From the NCBI GenBank assembly GCA_949130495.1, contig OX422221.1, positions 483,140,159 through 483,204,158 on the forward strand: a DNA stretch of 64,000 nt, given 5' to 3'. The DNA comes from Sambucus nigra (lineage: Eukaryota > Streptophyta > Magnoliopsida > Dipsacales > Adoxaceae). The notes below the pieces were generated by a model that saw only the letters and a program-made list of their open reading frames with translations, had not been told where the DNA came from and made no database searches. A program made the position numbers and the translations under genes. Positions 1 through 11,211 of this stretch are shown here, in pieces (within the stretch, counting starts at the first letter, position 1; the number at the start of each line of letters is the position of its first letter).

Positions 1-1340
1 GGCCCACCATGAGAGTGGAGATTGCTCGTCTATAGCAGGGTTATTTAAAATGCCACACGAAATTCGATTAACGAGTTGAGACCAATTTGTAGAAGTGTTT
101 AAATATTATAGGACACCATACATAGCATATCTGAGGGATGAAGAGTTGTCAACGGAAATAGAAGATGAGATTTACCTCAAGAAGAAAGTGGCCCTCTTCT
201 ATCTGGTAGAAGGGGAATTCTATAGTAAAGGATATAATGAGAAGGCACTGAAGTTTGTAGTGAAAGGAGACATAGAAAGAATGTTAAAGGAGGCATATGA
301 TCCCTCTCATACGTGAGGTTCCAAGTTATATGATCAACTGATGAGGATGGGGTACAACTGGACAACAATGGAGGTTGACTCTATCGGGTATGTAAAGAAA
401 TTCAGGGCATGCCAAGTGCATGAAAACATGGTATATGCCCCCTCAGTATGTATACAAAGCCTGGTAGCTCCTTACCCCTTCCACACTTGGGCATTGGATC
501 TGGTAGGAAAGATCATCCCACCCTCTCATGTCAATGCCTTCATTATCGTTGCCACAGAATTATACACCAAATTGGTAGGGGCAATCCCTTAAGGAGAGTG
601 ACTATCCAAGTGGTGACTCAATTCATAACGAAGTATATCATATTCATGTTTATTATTCCAATGGTTATTCTAATATATAATGGGAATATGTTTATGTGTA
701 AGTAGATGGCGCTCCTAACAGACAAGTATAAAATTGTACATAATAGTTCAACCATCTCATATCCGAATGGAAATAGCCAGGCGAAAGCTAAAAATAAGAC
801 ACTCAATAATATTTTCAAGAAGATGCATGGGGATATTCTAAGATCTTGGAATGAAAATCTACCAATAGTGCTTTAGTCCTATAAAACTTCAAAGAGGAAG
901 CCGACAGGATTTACTCCATTCTCATTGGTTTACGGTCCCGAAGCTTTCCTACCAGTAGAGCTAGCAGTACCCTCAGCTAGGATTTTTTTTTAGCAATGTC
1001 TTTATACTAGACCCCTAGTACATGAATTTAGAGGCGTTAGACGAGCACAGAGGAAAAGGGAAGAAAAATTTCAAGGTCTACACCGAGCAGTTGTCCAGGG
1101 ATTATGAGAAGTTGGTCAAGCCTAAGGAATTTCAAGTAGGGGACTTGGTCCTACGTCCTTCACTCAACATCTTCAAAGCATGTCATCATAAAAAATAGAG
1201 CCTACTTAGTAAGTCCTCTTTGTGGTCAAAGTTGTGGGAAAGTCATGTTACTTCCAGATATCAGAAGTTGAGAGTAATTGACTTCAATCTATTTATTGTA
1301 AGTGGATGAATAAGTACTATGCCTAGTTTTTTAAGTTTCA
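1..1340 (+). pseudogene. Integrase end of a Tat-lineage Ty3/gypsy pol (decayed, truncated by window start)
   Basis: The plus strand reads, through several stops and shifts, as the C-terminal third of a Ty3/gypsy polyprotein. Near 340-430 the peptide MGYNWTTMEVDSIGYVKKF followed by RACQVHENMVYAP matches the zinc-binding region of plant Tat-lineage integrases. PFHTWALDLVGKI (about 478-515) is the start of the catalytic core. A later stretch (about 720-990) gives SYPNGNSQAKAKN and then KPTGFTPFSLVYGPEAFLPVEL, the conserved end of the core. Stops interrupt the frame near 315, 590 and 875, so it is a pseudogene. The rest of pol lies outside the window to the left. Lineage is inferred from the style of these motifs; the family is fairly certain, the exact lineage less so. 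Confidence 0.8.
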
Positions 1341-2635
1341 TTTCTTCTAAAAGTTTGAACATCCCGCTCTAATAAAAGAATTTTTTTTTGTAAAGATAGT
1401 AGAGAAAAGTTTTGTAAACAACATACAATACAAAAGAAATGAATAGCAGCTATTTTGATCATTATCTGATAACTTATGCATTATTTATTTAACTTCTTTA
1501 TGAAGTGGGTACATCAGATTAATGTCTTCTCGTTCTTAAAAAATAAGAATAGTGACACTCTCTACTAGACTAAAAGAGGGTCCATGACAAAAGTTACTTT
1601 CCTCATTATACTTAGGGGTACATCCATTCCATAAGAAAAGTATAGTGAGGAAATCGCCTACAGATATAACAGTCTGAGCATTCCCACAGACTCACAGGAG
1701 ATAGTTCTCTAAATAATAAAAAAACTATATTTACATAAATCATTTGCTACATACTTATAACCTGGAGAACAAGTTCTCATATTTGTTCTCATGAAAGTAA
1801 ATTTTACTTGTTAGTTTATATGAAAATGTGAAGAAGGGTGTCTACCTCCATCTCTAAGATGGATAAAAGTTCTCAAATTGAAGTTTAGAACAAGGACCCC
1901 GCAAACTAGGGTAGTTTACTAAAAAAAGAAAGAAATAGTTATTCTTTTTTTTTACTTAGTTCTAGTTTTATGATTGTTCTTTATGTATTTGGGAAGGGGA
2001 AGGGGGTTACCCTCCTCCAAGTTATTCCCTAAAAATGTGTATACACCAAGTACCCCACAGATAGAGGGGAATCTTTAAAAAGATAAATTTCTCATCTCAC
2101 ATTCAAGTACCCCACAGTTAGAGGGGCATCTTTAAAATGATAGATTTCCCAGATCATAGGCAAGTACCCCACAGAACACGACGAAACTCTACTTAACAAA
2201 AGGCTCACAATAAATACATCAAGTCATATTAAACAGATGACAAAAGTATAATAGAGGCAAAGAATGAAGAAACGGAGTGGAAATAATGTAATGGTCTTCA
2301 TTAATGTCAATCAGCATTTTACATTTATAGAAAGAAAGAAAATACAACGAAACATCTACAGGTCAAAATAAGATATCCGTTAGATAAAAGAAAAAATAAA
2401 TCTAGCCACGAGCGCACATCTGCATAAGATGGACCTTCCTCCTCAACAAACTACTCCTCCAACTTGACCATCTTGGCCTCATCCTCAGTATCACCAGCCT
2501 CAAGCTTTACTAACCTGGCCTGGAGCGATTAAATCTAACACCTGATCCGATTAGCCTCATGGGACACTCAGTTGAAAGTGATAAATCTCTAGAGATAATG
2601 AAGGGACTATAGAAACAATAAAGTCCTGGTGCTGG
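1341..2635. other. Non-coding 3' region of the first Tat element
   Basis: AT-rich sequence between the end of pol and the last exon of the antisense gene. No convincing coding frame was seen on either strand. It contains the short tandem repeat listed separately and a T-rich run near 1380. Tat elements commonly carry a long non-coding or extra-gene region between pol and the 3' LTR, which fits this position. Confidence 0.55.
2046..2190. repeat. Three-copy tandem repeat, unit about 57-60 bp
   Basis: The motif CAAGTACCCCACAG followed by a TAGAGGGG block and ATCTTTAAAA recurs near 2048, 2106 and 2162, the third copy being partial. Short tandem repeats ahead of the 3' LTR are common in Tat/Ogre elements. 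Confidence 0.75.
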
Positions 2636-3004
2636 TCATCTGAGAGGGTGAGTGGATAAGAAATCATGAATGTGACTAGTGAGGGCCTTCAGATTGAAGT
2701 CCGTAAGACTATTTATGTTGAGAACTCTTTGAGACGTGAAAGTATCAGTATATCGCTCCAAGATCGCCTCTATCACCTCCCACTCGTAGGTCTGGAATCT
2801 CGAAGGCAAATCTACGTGCCATAAAGCACTCATAAAGGCCCCAGGAGTCTCTACCTTAATATCATCATATCCCATGTTCCTAGACTCAATATCTGAAAGA
2901 GGAAGATATGAATCCTCCATAGAGGAAGCATCACCATATGAGGGGGTGGCCTTAGAACTCTGTTATGCCTCATGAGTTACCTTGGCAGGATCACTCAAGG
3001 GATC
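2636..3004 (-). pseudogene. Terminal exon of the antisense gene
   Basis: A TTTCAG acceptor lies just above 3004. From there the minus strand reads 123 codons including the stop at 2636: it starts DPLSDPAKVTHEA, has one premature stop, and continues as a clean 94-residue stretch from MEDSYLPLSDIESRN through ALWHVDLPSRFQTYEWEVIE to a C-terminal HDFLSTHPLR. The 369-bp length is a multiple of three, in phase with the upstream exon at 3172-3104 across a 99-bp intron. I do not recognise a domain. The aromatic and acidic composition looks like a folded coding sequence, unlike the surrounding AT-rich DNA. Confidence 0.5.
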
Positions 3005-3103
3005 CTGAAAATGAGAAGCATAAAAATGATAAGTCACAAAAAGATGAAGATATAGAGCTTAGTGTCTTTGTCTAAAAAGTAAATGAAGAAATATAAATCT
3101 TAC

Positions 3104-5065
3104 CTCAAAGCTCTGAGGGGTAAGTATGTTGCTGCCAAATCGGGAAGGCACTATGTGACTCTGAATCCTAACCTAACAAAAGAAAGGCAAATATAGCATC
3201 AATATACTTTTTTTTAAGTTAGAAATGAAAATTTATAACAAAATAACTAAAATTAAATAGGGTATGATAGTTTAATACCTGGGAAGTTCACAGTATAGTA
3301 CTCATAGCATGTCCCACAGGACTAAGGATACCCGCCTCACTAACCCGAAAACAAGGAAACATGGGCATGATGGTGAGCATAATTGTGTAGTAAAAGAAAT
3401 AAGAAAAGGGGAAGTATAAAGGATAAAAGGGTATGATTGCATAATACCTCTCTCATAGATGCTTCCCCAAGATGTTCCACACCTATCGAAAAAGTCGCAT
3501 CACTAACCTAAAAATAAGGAAAGAGGTAAGTGTTAGCGAACACTTGCATGGTAAAATCAAGTTTGAAAGGTATGATATACCAAGTGTTTACCTGGATAGT
3601 CTCATCTGAGACACTAGTCAGAGGTTCTATAGTGATGGGGACAGCTGTAGCACTGACCTGAAAATAATTGGATAAAGTAAGTGAAAAATATAGTATGTAA
3701 AACCTAACAAGGTAGTCTCCTTCGGAATACTATCCAAGGGTTTCATATATATACAGGAGGCAACATAGTGCTAACCTAAGAATAATGATATAGGTCCCCC
3801 AGATATGGAGACCATACTCACAAGTATGTCAGAAGGACTTGGAGATTCTCGTGCATCAAAAAAAAGAAAGAAGTAGAATAATAAAAAATAGATTTCCGAA
3901 AAGAAGTACCAGGGAATTCACTTCCACGAAACTCAGAATAAGTCTAGTAGATAATAGGACCTCGGCTACTAGCCTGATGATAAGTAAGAGTAGAGAAATG
4001 TTAGTAAAAAAGTGGTAAAGAATAAACTACTCTTATATAAGAAATACATAGTACTTAAGGGGTCACCTCCGTACCACTCGTATTAGGACCCATATATGAA
4101 GGAGTTTCATCAACACTAGTCTGAAAAAGAAGAAGGATAGAAGTGGTAATAAATTTCTTATATAGTGAAAGTAAACATATAAAAGTTTCTTGATGTGGAT
4201 ATGAAATAGATGCTAGAAGAGGAGCTATAATGGTGCCTCCACCAGAACCTGTGACAGAAGGAGCCTCAACGTTTACAGGGAAACTAAAGAAACAATAAAA
4301 AAATGGCTAATAATGTGGTAGCATAGGCCAGCTGAATAAGGAACAAATAGTGGCAAGTCAAGAGAGCAAAATGTCATCGTTAATAAAAAATGAGTCGAGA
4401 ATAGAAGGCTCCAACATACAAAAAATCCCTCAAAGGAAAAAAGGGGAAGGGTAACCATAGGAATGCTCGATGTGGTAGTAGTGGCTAGTTCGTCACAAGA
4501 TTGTTAGAAATAAGTACAAGTCAATGAAAGAGTTGATACTAGTAAAAATGAATAATACATGAAAAGAGAATATAGCCTGTGAATTAGGGTCACTTAAAGC
4601 AATGGTCAAGATTGGCTGAGATGGAAGGGGAAGGACATAGGTTTTATTATCCATACGTACACAAACTAGAGGGATATGTATCCTCCCGAAAGGTGACAGG
4701 CCAAAAATAGTGACTTGAGAAAGAAACACCACTCCTCTAATGGTGGAGGGACTACGTGAAGATGATACCTACAAGTAAGAAAGACAAAAGGCAATAGGGT
4801 CAGCATAAGTTTCAGTTATACATAGAAAACTTATACAGAAAAAGATTATAGAAATGAAAAATTCGAATACCTCTGGAAGCCTAGCTGAAGATATGCCCAC
4901 TATAAAAGACATAGGAAGTGGGAAAGAATGTCAAGTAGGGATGGGCCTCTACTGATACATTGGGAGAAATGCATTAGGATATGTCTAAAAAGGTAACAAA
5001 TAAGAAGAATTATAGGGGTTAATTCTTACCTGTACAGAAGAGAGGACACAAAATAGGTCCTCGTG
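3104..5065 (-). pseudogene. Array of short phase-0 exons in the antisense gene
   Basis: On the minus strand I can bound exons at 5065-5030 (36 bp), 4120-4067 (54 bp), 3657-3592 (66 bp), 3507-3448 (60 bp), 3344-3279 (66 bp, acceptor AG changed to GG) and 3172-3104 (69 bp). The other five are preceded by AG, usually after a T-rich tract, and all six are followed by GT. All six lengths are multiples of three. Several begin with GTTAGTG, GTCAGTG or ACTAGTG, and the decoded peptides share a start such as VSATAVP, VSDATFS, VSEAGIL and TSVDETP. Introns between adjacent exons are about 84-106 bp. Less clean members lie at about 3973-3910, 3860-3830, 3775-3704, 4285-4230 and 4490-4450. The pattern suggests exon duplication. 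Confidence 0.6.
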
Positions 5066-6849
5066 CTAGTAGAAAACATAAAAGATAGCTGCAACAGGCA
5101 AAATGAAATGAGTTATGTCAGTAAAATACTATAAGAGAAAAAGGAAAGAGATATAGTTGAATAAGGAGTAAGTGATGAACTCTCTATCTAGGCCTCGAGA
5201 AGAAATGAGCATATAATTACCCTACCTAGGAAAGAGTGCTCGGATAAGAGGCAGAGGCGAGGGATCACTAGCCCAATAGAAGAAACCTATAAAGTATCAT
5301 GTGATGAAAAATAAATTAGACAAAATCCATAAAATTTAGCAAGATAAAAGGTTGGTAAAAGGAAGTCAGGGGAAAAGACTTATAGTAATTGGGCGAGTGC
5401 CCTGCCCATATGGAAAATGTCAAGTAGTAGGACTACTGGTGGAGGGATAATATATCATAGTGTCCTTGATAGAATAGTCCCTCGAAAATAACAACAAAGT
5501 AAATTCATCAAGATGATGTTAACCATGAAGGTTAATTTTACTTATATCCTTTGAAGAAGAACTCTCATCATCATAGGAAGGAATGCTTCTAAAATCAACT
5601 AATTCCTCTTTAAATGAATGATAAGGGGAACCAGCAAGTGAAACCTCATGAAATCCAGTTTCACTATGTAAAGAGGATTCATGTATAATACCTTTAGAAA
5701 CATGAATGGAAGTAATAGGAAGCTCTTGAGAAGACAAACCTAAGGTTTCATAAACTTGCTCACGTACATTCCATTAGGTCTCATCTTATCTAAGGTCATT
5801 AGTGTTAAACTCCTGATCTGGTACAGGAGAAGGAGTGATGAATGTAGCACTAACATTCTTTTTTTTCTTACATGCCCTAGTCCTTACTGGTGAAGGAGGG
5901 GAAACAGGGGGCAGCAACAAGGGTAGCAGTAACAGCGGGTGTAGAAGTCGTAGCTAGTATAAAATTTTACATCTTTACGCCAGGTTACTTCCTTTTGGAA
6001 GAAAATCGGGCTTTTACTTAGATCTTTCCTTTAGGCTTCGTAGGTTGAGGCTTAAAATATTGTGCAAATAGATTCATCGAGTAGGGACCTCACTAAGATT
6101 GGGGTGACTTTCTCAAAAGGGGTCTTTGAGATGGTACTATAATACCACAACTCTCTTTGGTTTATTTTACCCAAGTATCTATCAGTGTTGGGGATTCTAG
6201 TATTGATGGTCTCTCGAGGGACATCCTTCACATAATTTTGAGTGAGGCTCACCTGACTTCTCCATAAACTGGACGAGAAGCGAGTAAAAGATGACAAGTA
6301 ATATCGAGGAGGCACCTATAAACCTCCCAAATGGATAACTCTGTGAACTATCCCCTCAATGGTGAAACTGGCATAGTCCTCAAGATACATCTCGACAGGA
6401 GAGATGCTCAAAGGACAGGAAGGTGTATGAACCCCTTGATCATATCCTAATGGTCTCATCAACCTTTTATAGTGGTAAAACTCAACACCCTAGCCCAGGT
6501 AAGCCAATAAAGTAAGAATTTAAGATAAAATCATAACTAGCACCTCAATATGACGTAAAAATAGACTCAACATCTGAGGGACAATAGAAAATACCTTTTA
6601 AATATGAAAAGGAGCCCCGCGTGAAAATCTTACCAACTCATTTTCAATAAGGTCGAAAGCAGAACTCGTCAATGTTATCTATAATAGGTCCAAGAGGAGC
6701 CCTGGAAGTTTTCATGTGCCACGTTATAGCTCAAGAAACTTGAATATGGCAAGCCCTTGCCTTTGGGGAAAAGCTGGGGAATCTCTCAAACAAAAAGGGA
6801 ATGAGAATGAAAGAGTTTTTGAAATTGATAGAATCATGACATCCAGATG

Positions 6850-7776
6850 ATCACTTAACGTCAACAAGAGCAAGATTTTGCCAAGTATATATAGACCCCA
6901 AGGCTAAGGCTACGAGGGGAACCACCCTCCCTCGAGAAAGTCTCACAACAAGTCTAAAAAGTAGCTTTCAAGGGGAATCATTTGGCCTCCCTATGAATAA
7001 AAACCTACTAAATAAAGTTACAAAGAAAGCTGACAAATGAGAGGGGGAGTCAATTTTTTGTCCTCCTGTATTCTAAATGCCCTGATAGAGATTTCCTCCT
7101 TGGGGAACTGCTCGAAATCTTTAAACCAATACATTTACCATTTGGCAAAGGTATGTTTTGTGATGCTAGTCTGATTGATCGTTATATATTTAGGGCACTC
7201 AATTAAAGGTGAGTATATCTCATATATCATCCCCTCCTCGACCTCATCCTCATAGTCATCAGAAAGAACTTCCTCTCCTAAATAATGTAAGGCAAGGGGA
7301 TCCCAAATGTCCTACATAGTTATAGTAAACTTGACCCATCTAGTGACAAAAGTGTGTGAGTCCCTACTACAACAAGAAGCCAACAAATTGAAAGTACTGG
7401 CACACTTAGTAATGGAAGAAGTCTTTAAACTATCAATGGTGGTGGCAAGGCCAAGCCCCTCGATAATAGACTTTTGCAAGGGGGTGACAGAGATATGTTC
7501 TACACAGAGGGCCCACTCATTAGGCCCACCTCCATAAACTTTGAGTTCAATGTTAGAATGGGAAAAATCACCCCTATCCACTAGAACCCTAAAAATGTTA
7601 TTAGGTAAAAGAATAAGAAGGTCAGTAGACTCACTCAAACCCACATGGGGCTGCTCGATGATCTTAGACATGAAATCTTCCTCGAAATTGGCAAGAGCCG
7701 ATATAAAGGTGTCTTGATGGCCAAAGTATGGAGTAAGGCGGTATAGCCCAAAATTCCTTTTCAAACGGCTTGCCAA
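6850..7776 (-). pseudogene. Plant-mobile-domain-like part of the antisense gene
   Basis: The largest open piece (7776-7312) encodes about 154 residues beginning ASRLKRNFGLYRLTPYFGHQ. After a stop it continues in the same frame as DIWDPLALHYLGEEVLSDD. Further down it reads SITKHTFAKW, an acidic/basic linker, PLICQLSL and FYSxGGQMIPLESYFLDLL. The order of an F-x-x-W block, a tract like WLxRxVFxSxxxx and a following L-rich helix resembles the plant mobile domain found in MAIN/MAIL-type genes and in Tat-element extra ORFs. At least six in-frame stops break the second half. The function of this domain in the elements is not established. The call is based on remembered family pattern only. Confidence 0.45.
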
Positions 7777-8925
7777 CTACACGTTTTAGGATTTAGAATA
7801 GGTAGTGGTGGTCAATGGACCCCCGATCACAACAACTCTAGAAGACAAGTCGCTCACGACAGAGGTGGTGGCATCCGAAATGGCAATGGTGATTATGGTT
7901 GCTTCAATGGCCAAGACGGTGGAAATCGTAATGGAAATAGGAAAGGAACCCACCAAAACATTGCTGGTGGTGGTGGAAGCAACAAAAGAGGTTTTTTTTT
8001 TTTAACAAGAATCCATTGTTTGAATAAGTTGGGAAAGCTTGAAAAGTTGGGGGCAATGAGTTTGGTGGCTCTATAAAAATAAAGGCTCTCTCTCTCTCTA
8101 AAAAAAACTCTATTGAAAGTAAAAATGCTAAGGTAAAAGCTAATGAATTTAAAATGGTTGTTTTATACTAAAAGATACCCACACGCTCCTACCAATTAGA
8201 AGTCCAGAAAATCATTTCCCTAATGACGGGATGCCTATTTTCTGCTCAACACATGTAACCTCGAGACTCCATATGGTTTGGTGTGACAAAACCATTTAAT
8301 ACCAACAGTGTAATGATGTGACTGAGTGAAACTATTCACATTCCAAAACATGTGGAATTATTACGTATAAAACCCTTTGGTCTACCCAATACGATGATTT
8401 TTATATGAGGGGACTAATGTAGAGGGGTGTTCTTCTGAAGTAATCATAGGGCGAGTGAGCCCACCTAGTGGGGCTCCCACTACCCAAATTAGCATGAAAG
8501 ATTTAGAGCGAGGGGTACACCTTTAGTGACCCTATGACCAAATGTAATACCTAAGCAAGGGTACGCACCATGAGAAACCATTCTACCTAAGATTGGATCC
8601 ATAGAAAAAGGGGAAAGGACAAGGGGTTCATCAATAGCAACACATCGTAACAATATTGGGGCCACAGAAAAAGGCCAAAGGCAAGGAGGATCACCACGAG
8701 TAACCCCTCTACCCAAGAGTGAAGGCTACGGAAAAGGGACAAGGTGAGGGGATTCACCACGATCAACCCCTCTACCGAAGTTGATACCCTATAAAAAGAC
8801 GTAGGGCTAGGAGGTCCACCTAGAATGGCTTATATGTCCTAAAGTCCATACTACAAAAATAACAAAGGATGAGGATGTCAACCTTGAGTGTACTCATCCC
8901 TAAGACTTGTTACTTTTAAAATAAT
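7777..8925. other. Non-coding region with degenerate tandem repeats before the LTR
   Basis: No supported gene. There is a short CT run near 8086. From about 8500 to 8840 a loose repeat of roughly 75-90 bp recurs, with variants of CACCACGA..AACCCCTCTACC and of GAAAAAGG..AAGG. The repeats are too diverged to count exactly. Confidence 0.45.
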
Positions 8926-9029
8926 TATAAACACCACATTCTAGGACCCCATAAATCTCCCCTTACGTCCCTACAACCTCCCCCTTTTACTACAAACCCT
9001 AGTTCATACTCTGAGTACAGCTCTAGAGG

Positions 9030-9760
9030 ACATTGGACACTCTCGAGCCTCGTTTGACTCCAGTTAACTCTATTATCCAAGTGAAATCTCAATGAATATT
9101 CGAAGGCATCTGAATCCTATTTCCCATGGTCCTCCCCGCGCGTGAATCGACATAACGGTTCGGATGAATGGACTAGTTTACTACCAAAAATCGATATAGA
9201 GGACACCGGGCGCTCCAAGGCTCCAGTTTGACCCAATCAACTTCATCGTCAGAGATAAAGCTCAATGGATTCTCAAATGGCCCCAAAACCCATTTCTAAC
9301 AGTCTTCCCCATGCACGAAACATCATAACCATTCATAGAAACAATCCATTTTCCCCCAAAAATTGATTCGGAGGCCACTAGGTGCTCTCGAGCTCCATTT
9401 GACCAAAACTAACCCTTTAGATAAATCGAGAGTGAATGAATTTTCCAAGGCCACTGAATACCCTTTTCAATGGTCTGCCCCATGCACAAATAAGCCTTAC
9501 GATACGGATGAACGACCCATTTTACTCTGAAACATCAACTGATGCTTTCAAGGCCAATTTTTCCAAATTCAACTCTATGAACCGAGCAAAGTTATTTGAA
9601 AAATCAAATTACTTCGTATAAAATTTCCAACGGTCTGCCCCGTGCGCAATTCTGACTAACAATTTGGACGAACGATCCATTACCGTCCGATGATCTTCCA
9701 TCCAACGGGCGCTTTCGAGCCCCATTTGACCTAAAGTTAACTCACGAACCCAGTAGTGGA
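9030..9760 (+). repeat. About 170-bp tandem repeats in U3 of the 5' LTR
   Basis: A block containing a variant of GCGCTC..GAGCTCC.TTTGAC and then GTCAACTC recurs at about 9034, 9204, 9377, 9546 and 9705, giving spacings of roughly 160-173 bp. Each unit also carries AATGAAT and CCCCATGCACGAAT-like words. The same array is found in the 3' LTR. Confidence 0.7.
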
Positions 9761-9972
9761 CCAAGGACTCTTAAATTTATCCAAATTACCTTTCTAATAG
9801 TATTACCCATGTGCAATTCGGATTAACAGATTGTGTTCTACGACTATTTTTCTGAAAAAGTCAGCACGAGACTTCTGATTGGCAGGTCTATTTCCCTACC
9901 TATCGGTAGTATGTCTAGGGACACATACCAATTGGCAGGGCTACGGATATATCAATCCGAATTTCCCCTCCC

Positions 9973-9980
9973 CTATAAAA
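9973..9980 (+). promoter_or_regulatory. LTR TATA box
   Basis: TATAAAAG is preceded by CCCCTCCCC and followed by a conserved leader. The same word and context occur at 25570 in the other LTR. It probably marks the U3 core promoter of the element. Confidence 0.65.
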
Positions 9981-11193
9981 GTATGGCATAAACTCACTCC
10001 CGAGACACACCTCAGATCCATCAATATTAGTGATCTCAGCAACATTCTTCTATAATTAGCAAAGTTTCCTTGGGTGAAATTCCTTTCCATCTTTCATTCC
10101 AATCATTTTCACAACCAATTTAGAAAAATATCCTTCTCTCTCATACAACATCCATCTCAATTTGCAAGGGAGTTCATCAAGAATAAAGATCAAGCCTTAA
10201 TTCTCCAAAGATGGTCCAAATACCCATTTCTCTCTTAATCTCTTTATTTTCGCATTAGTTATATAAATTGGCAATTTAACTTTTACTTTAGATCATACAC
10301 ATTAATACCTCATCCTTTATTAGTTATGTTCACATACTTTATGTTCTTTAAAAAAATAAAATAAAAGGAGGGTTACACCTATAAATTCCAACGGGATTAT
10401 TCACCACATTTCTTAGAACTAAAATATGTTTCTACACACATACACATATAATAAATTCCTAGGTAAATTTATGGGATAAAACCCACCCTTCTTCCACATG
10501 CGAACTACATGGACTTTGATACCTTTATAGGATACATAGGCGTTTCGGGCTAAAACCCGAGACACGAGTCCAATTTTCTAATTTTCTAATTTTTTAATTT
10601 TTCAATTCTCTAATTTTCCAGTTTTCATCTTATCACTATTCATATATATATATCATACTTGTGATTCATACTTGAGCGTCTTATCTAATAAATATTATCA
10701 TTTTGTTATAACGGTAAATATCTAGATAAGTGCATACATTATATTTTCTAATTATTATTTTGGGAGCATTCCTTTGGATGACCTCCCTCTATCATAATGA
10801 TTCTGATCTCCATTTATATATACACGTGCACACACTCCATGGAAAAATTAAGGAAAATAGTAACACAAGCCCATGAGAAACCGAAAGGGTGGGATGGGTG
10901 CCTAACACCTTTCCATTCCGTAACTTTGCCCCCGAATCTTGAAACTATTGCTTTCGTAAGCATCTGTTTATCTTTGATGGAATTCTCTCGAGGCGGTGAT
11001 AAGTTATTTTGCCTATTTTTCACAAAATAGGCTGGCGACTCCAACTCTTTACATCACCCCACATCGACGACGTCTGAAGCTCTCCAAGAAAATAAGCGTG
11101 AGATATCCTCTCCCTCTTCGAGTTCACATGTGCGGGCGTCGAAAAACCCTCGAGGAGGGAGGAAAGATCCCGAAAAAGGAGGGATTGCCACAG

Positions 11194-11211
11194 TGGCGGA
11201 TTCTCTGGGGA
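11194..11211 (+). other. Primer binding site of the second Tat-like element
   Basis: TGGCGGATTCTCTGGGGA begins one base after the LTR's terminal CA. It resembles the TGGCGACTC..CTGGGGA primer sites typical of Tat/Ogre elements, with some changes. The tRNA used cannot be fixed from this degenerate copy. Confidence 0.65.

Larger units (their letters stand above)
2636..7776 (-). pseudogene. Antisense multi-exon extra gene of the Tat element
   Basis: Read on the minus strand, this region looks like one spliced gene in antisense to the retroelement. The 5' part (7776 down to about 6850) carries a plant-mobile-domain-like sequence. Other coding pieces follow at 6315-6052 and 5737-5519. Then come several short exons between AG and GT borders, and a last exon that ends in a stop at 2636. 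Extra antisense ORFs between pol and the 3' LTR are known in plant Tat elements, some of plant-mobile-domain type, so the location fits. In-frame stops (about 2970 and 3290, and several in the 6.0-7.3 kb part) show that this copy is decayed. The apparent first codon at 7776 is TTG, possibly just after a splice acceptor, so the true start is unknown. It could instead be a captured host gene; the intron-containing structure is my reading and has not been tested against transcripts. Confidence 0.6.
8926..11192 (+). mobile_element. 5' LTR of the second Tat-like element (about 2.27 kb)
   Basis: This block is repeated in the same orientation at 24568-26735. Both copies share the start region (ACACCACATTCTAGGACCCC), the U3 repeats, a TATAAAAG box followed by ACTCACTCCC, and a GC-rich U5 with a tract of separated purines near the end. 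The right edge is set by a CA at 11191-11192 just before the PBS. The left edge is set by alignment to the TG at 24568 of the other copy; here the first two bases read TA. The copies are clearly diverged, so the insertion is old. Confidence 0.8.

Noticed and set aside
7312..7537. Plus-strand frame opposite the plant-mobile-domain-like region
   Set aside because: It is the complement of the better-supported minus-strand frame and has no motif.
11194..11211. Possible tRNA gene at the primer-site sequences (also 43807 and 60598)
   Set aside because: Only the primer-complementary end is present; no cloverleaf can be formed. No tRNA or rRNA gene was seen anywhere.
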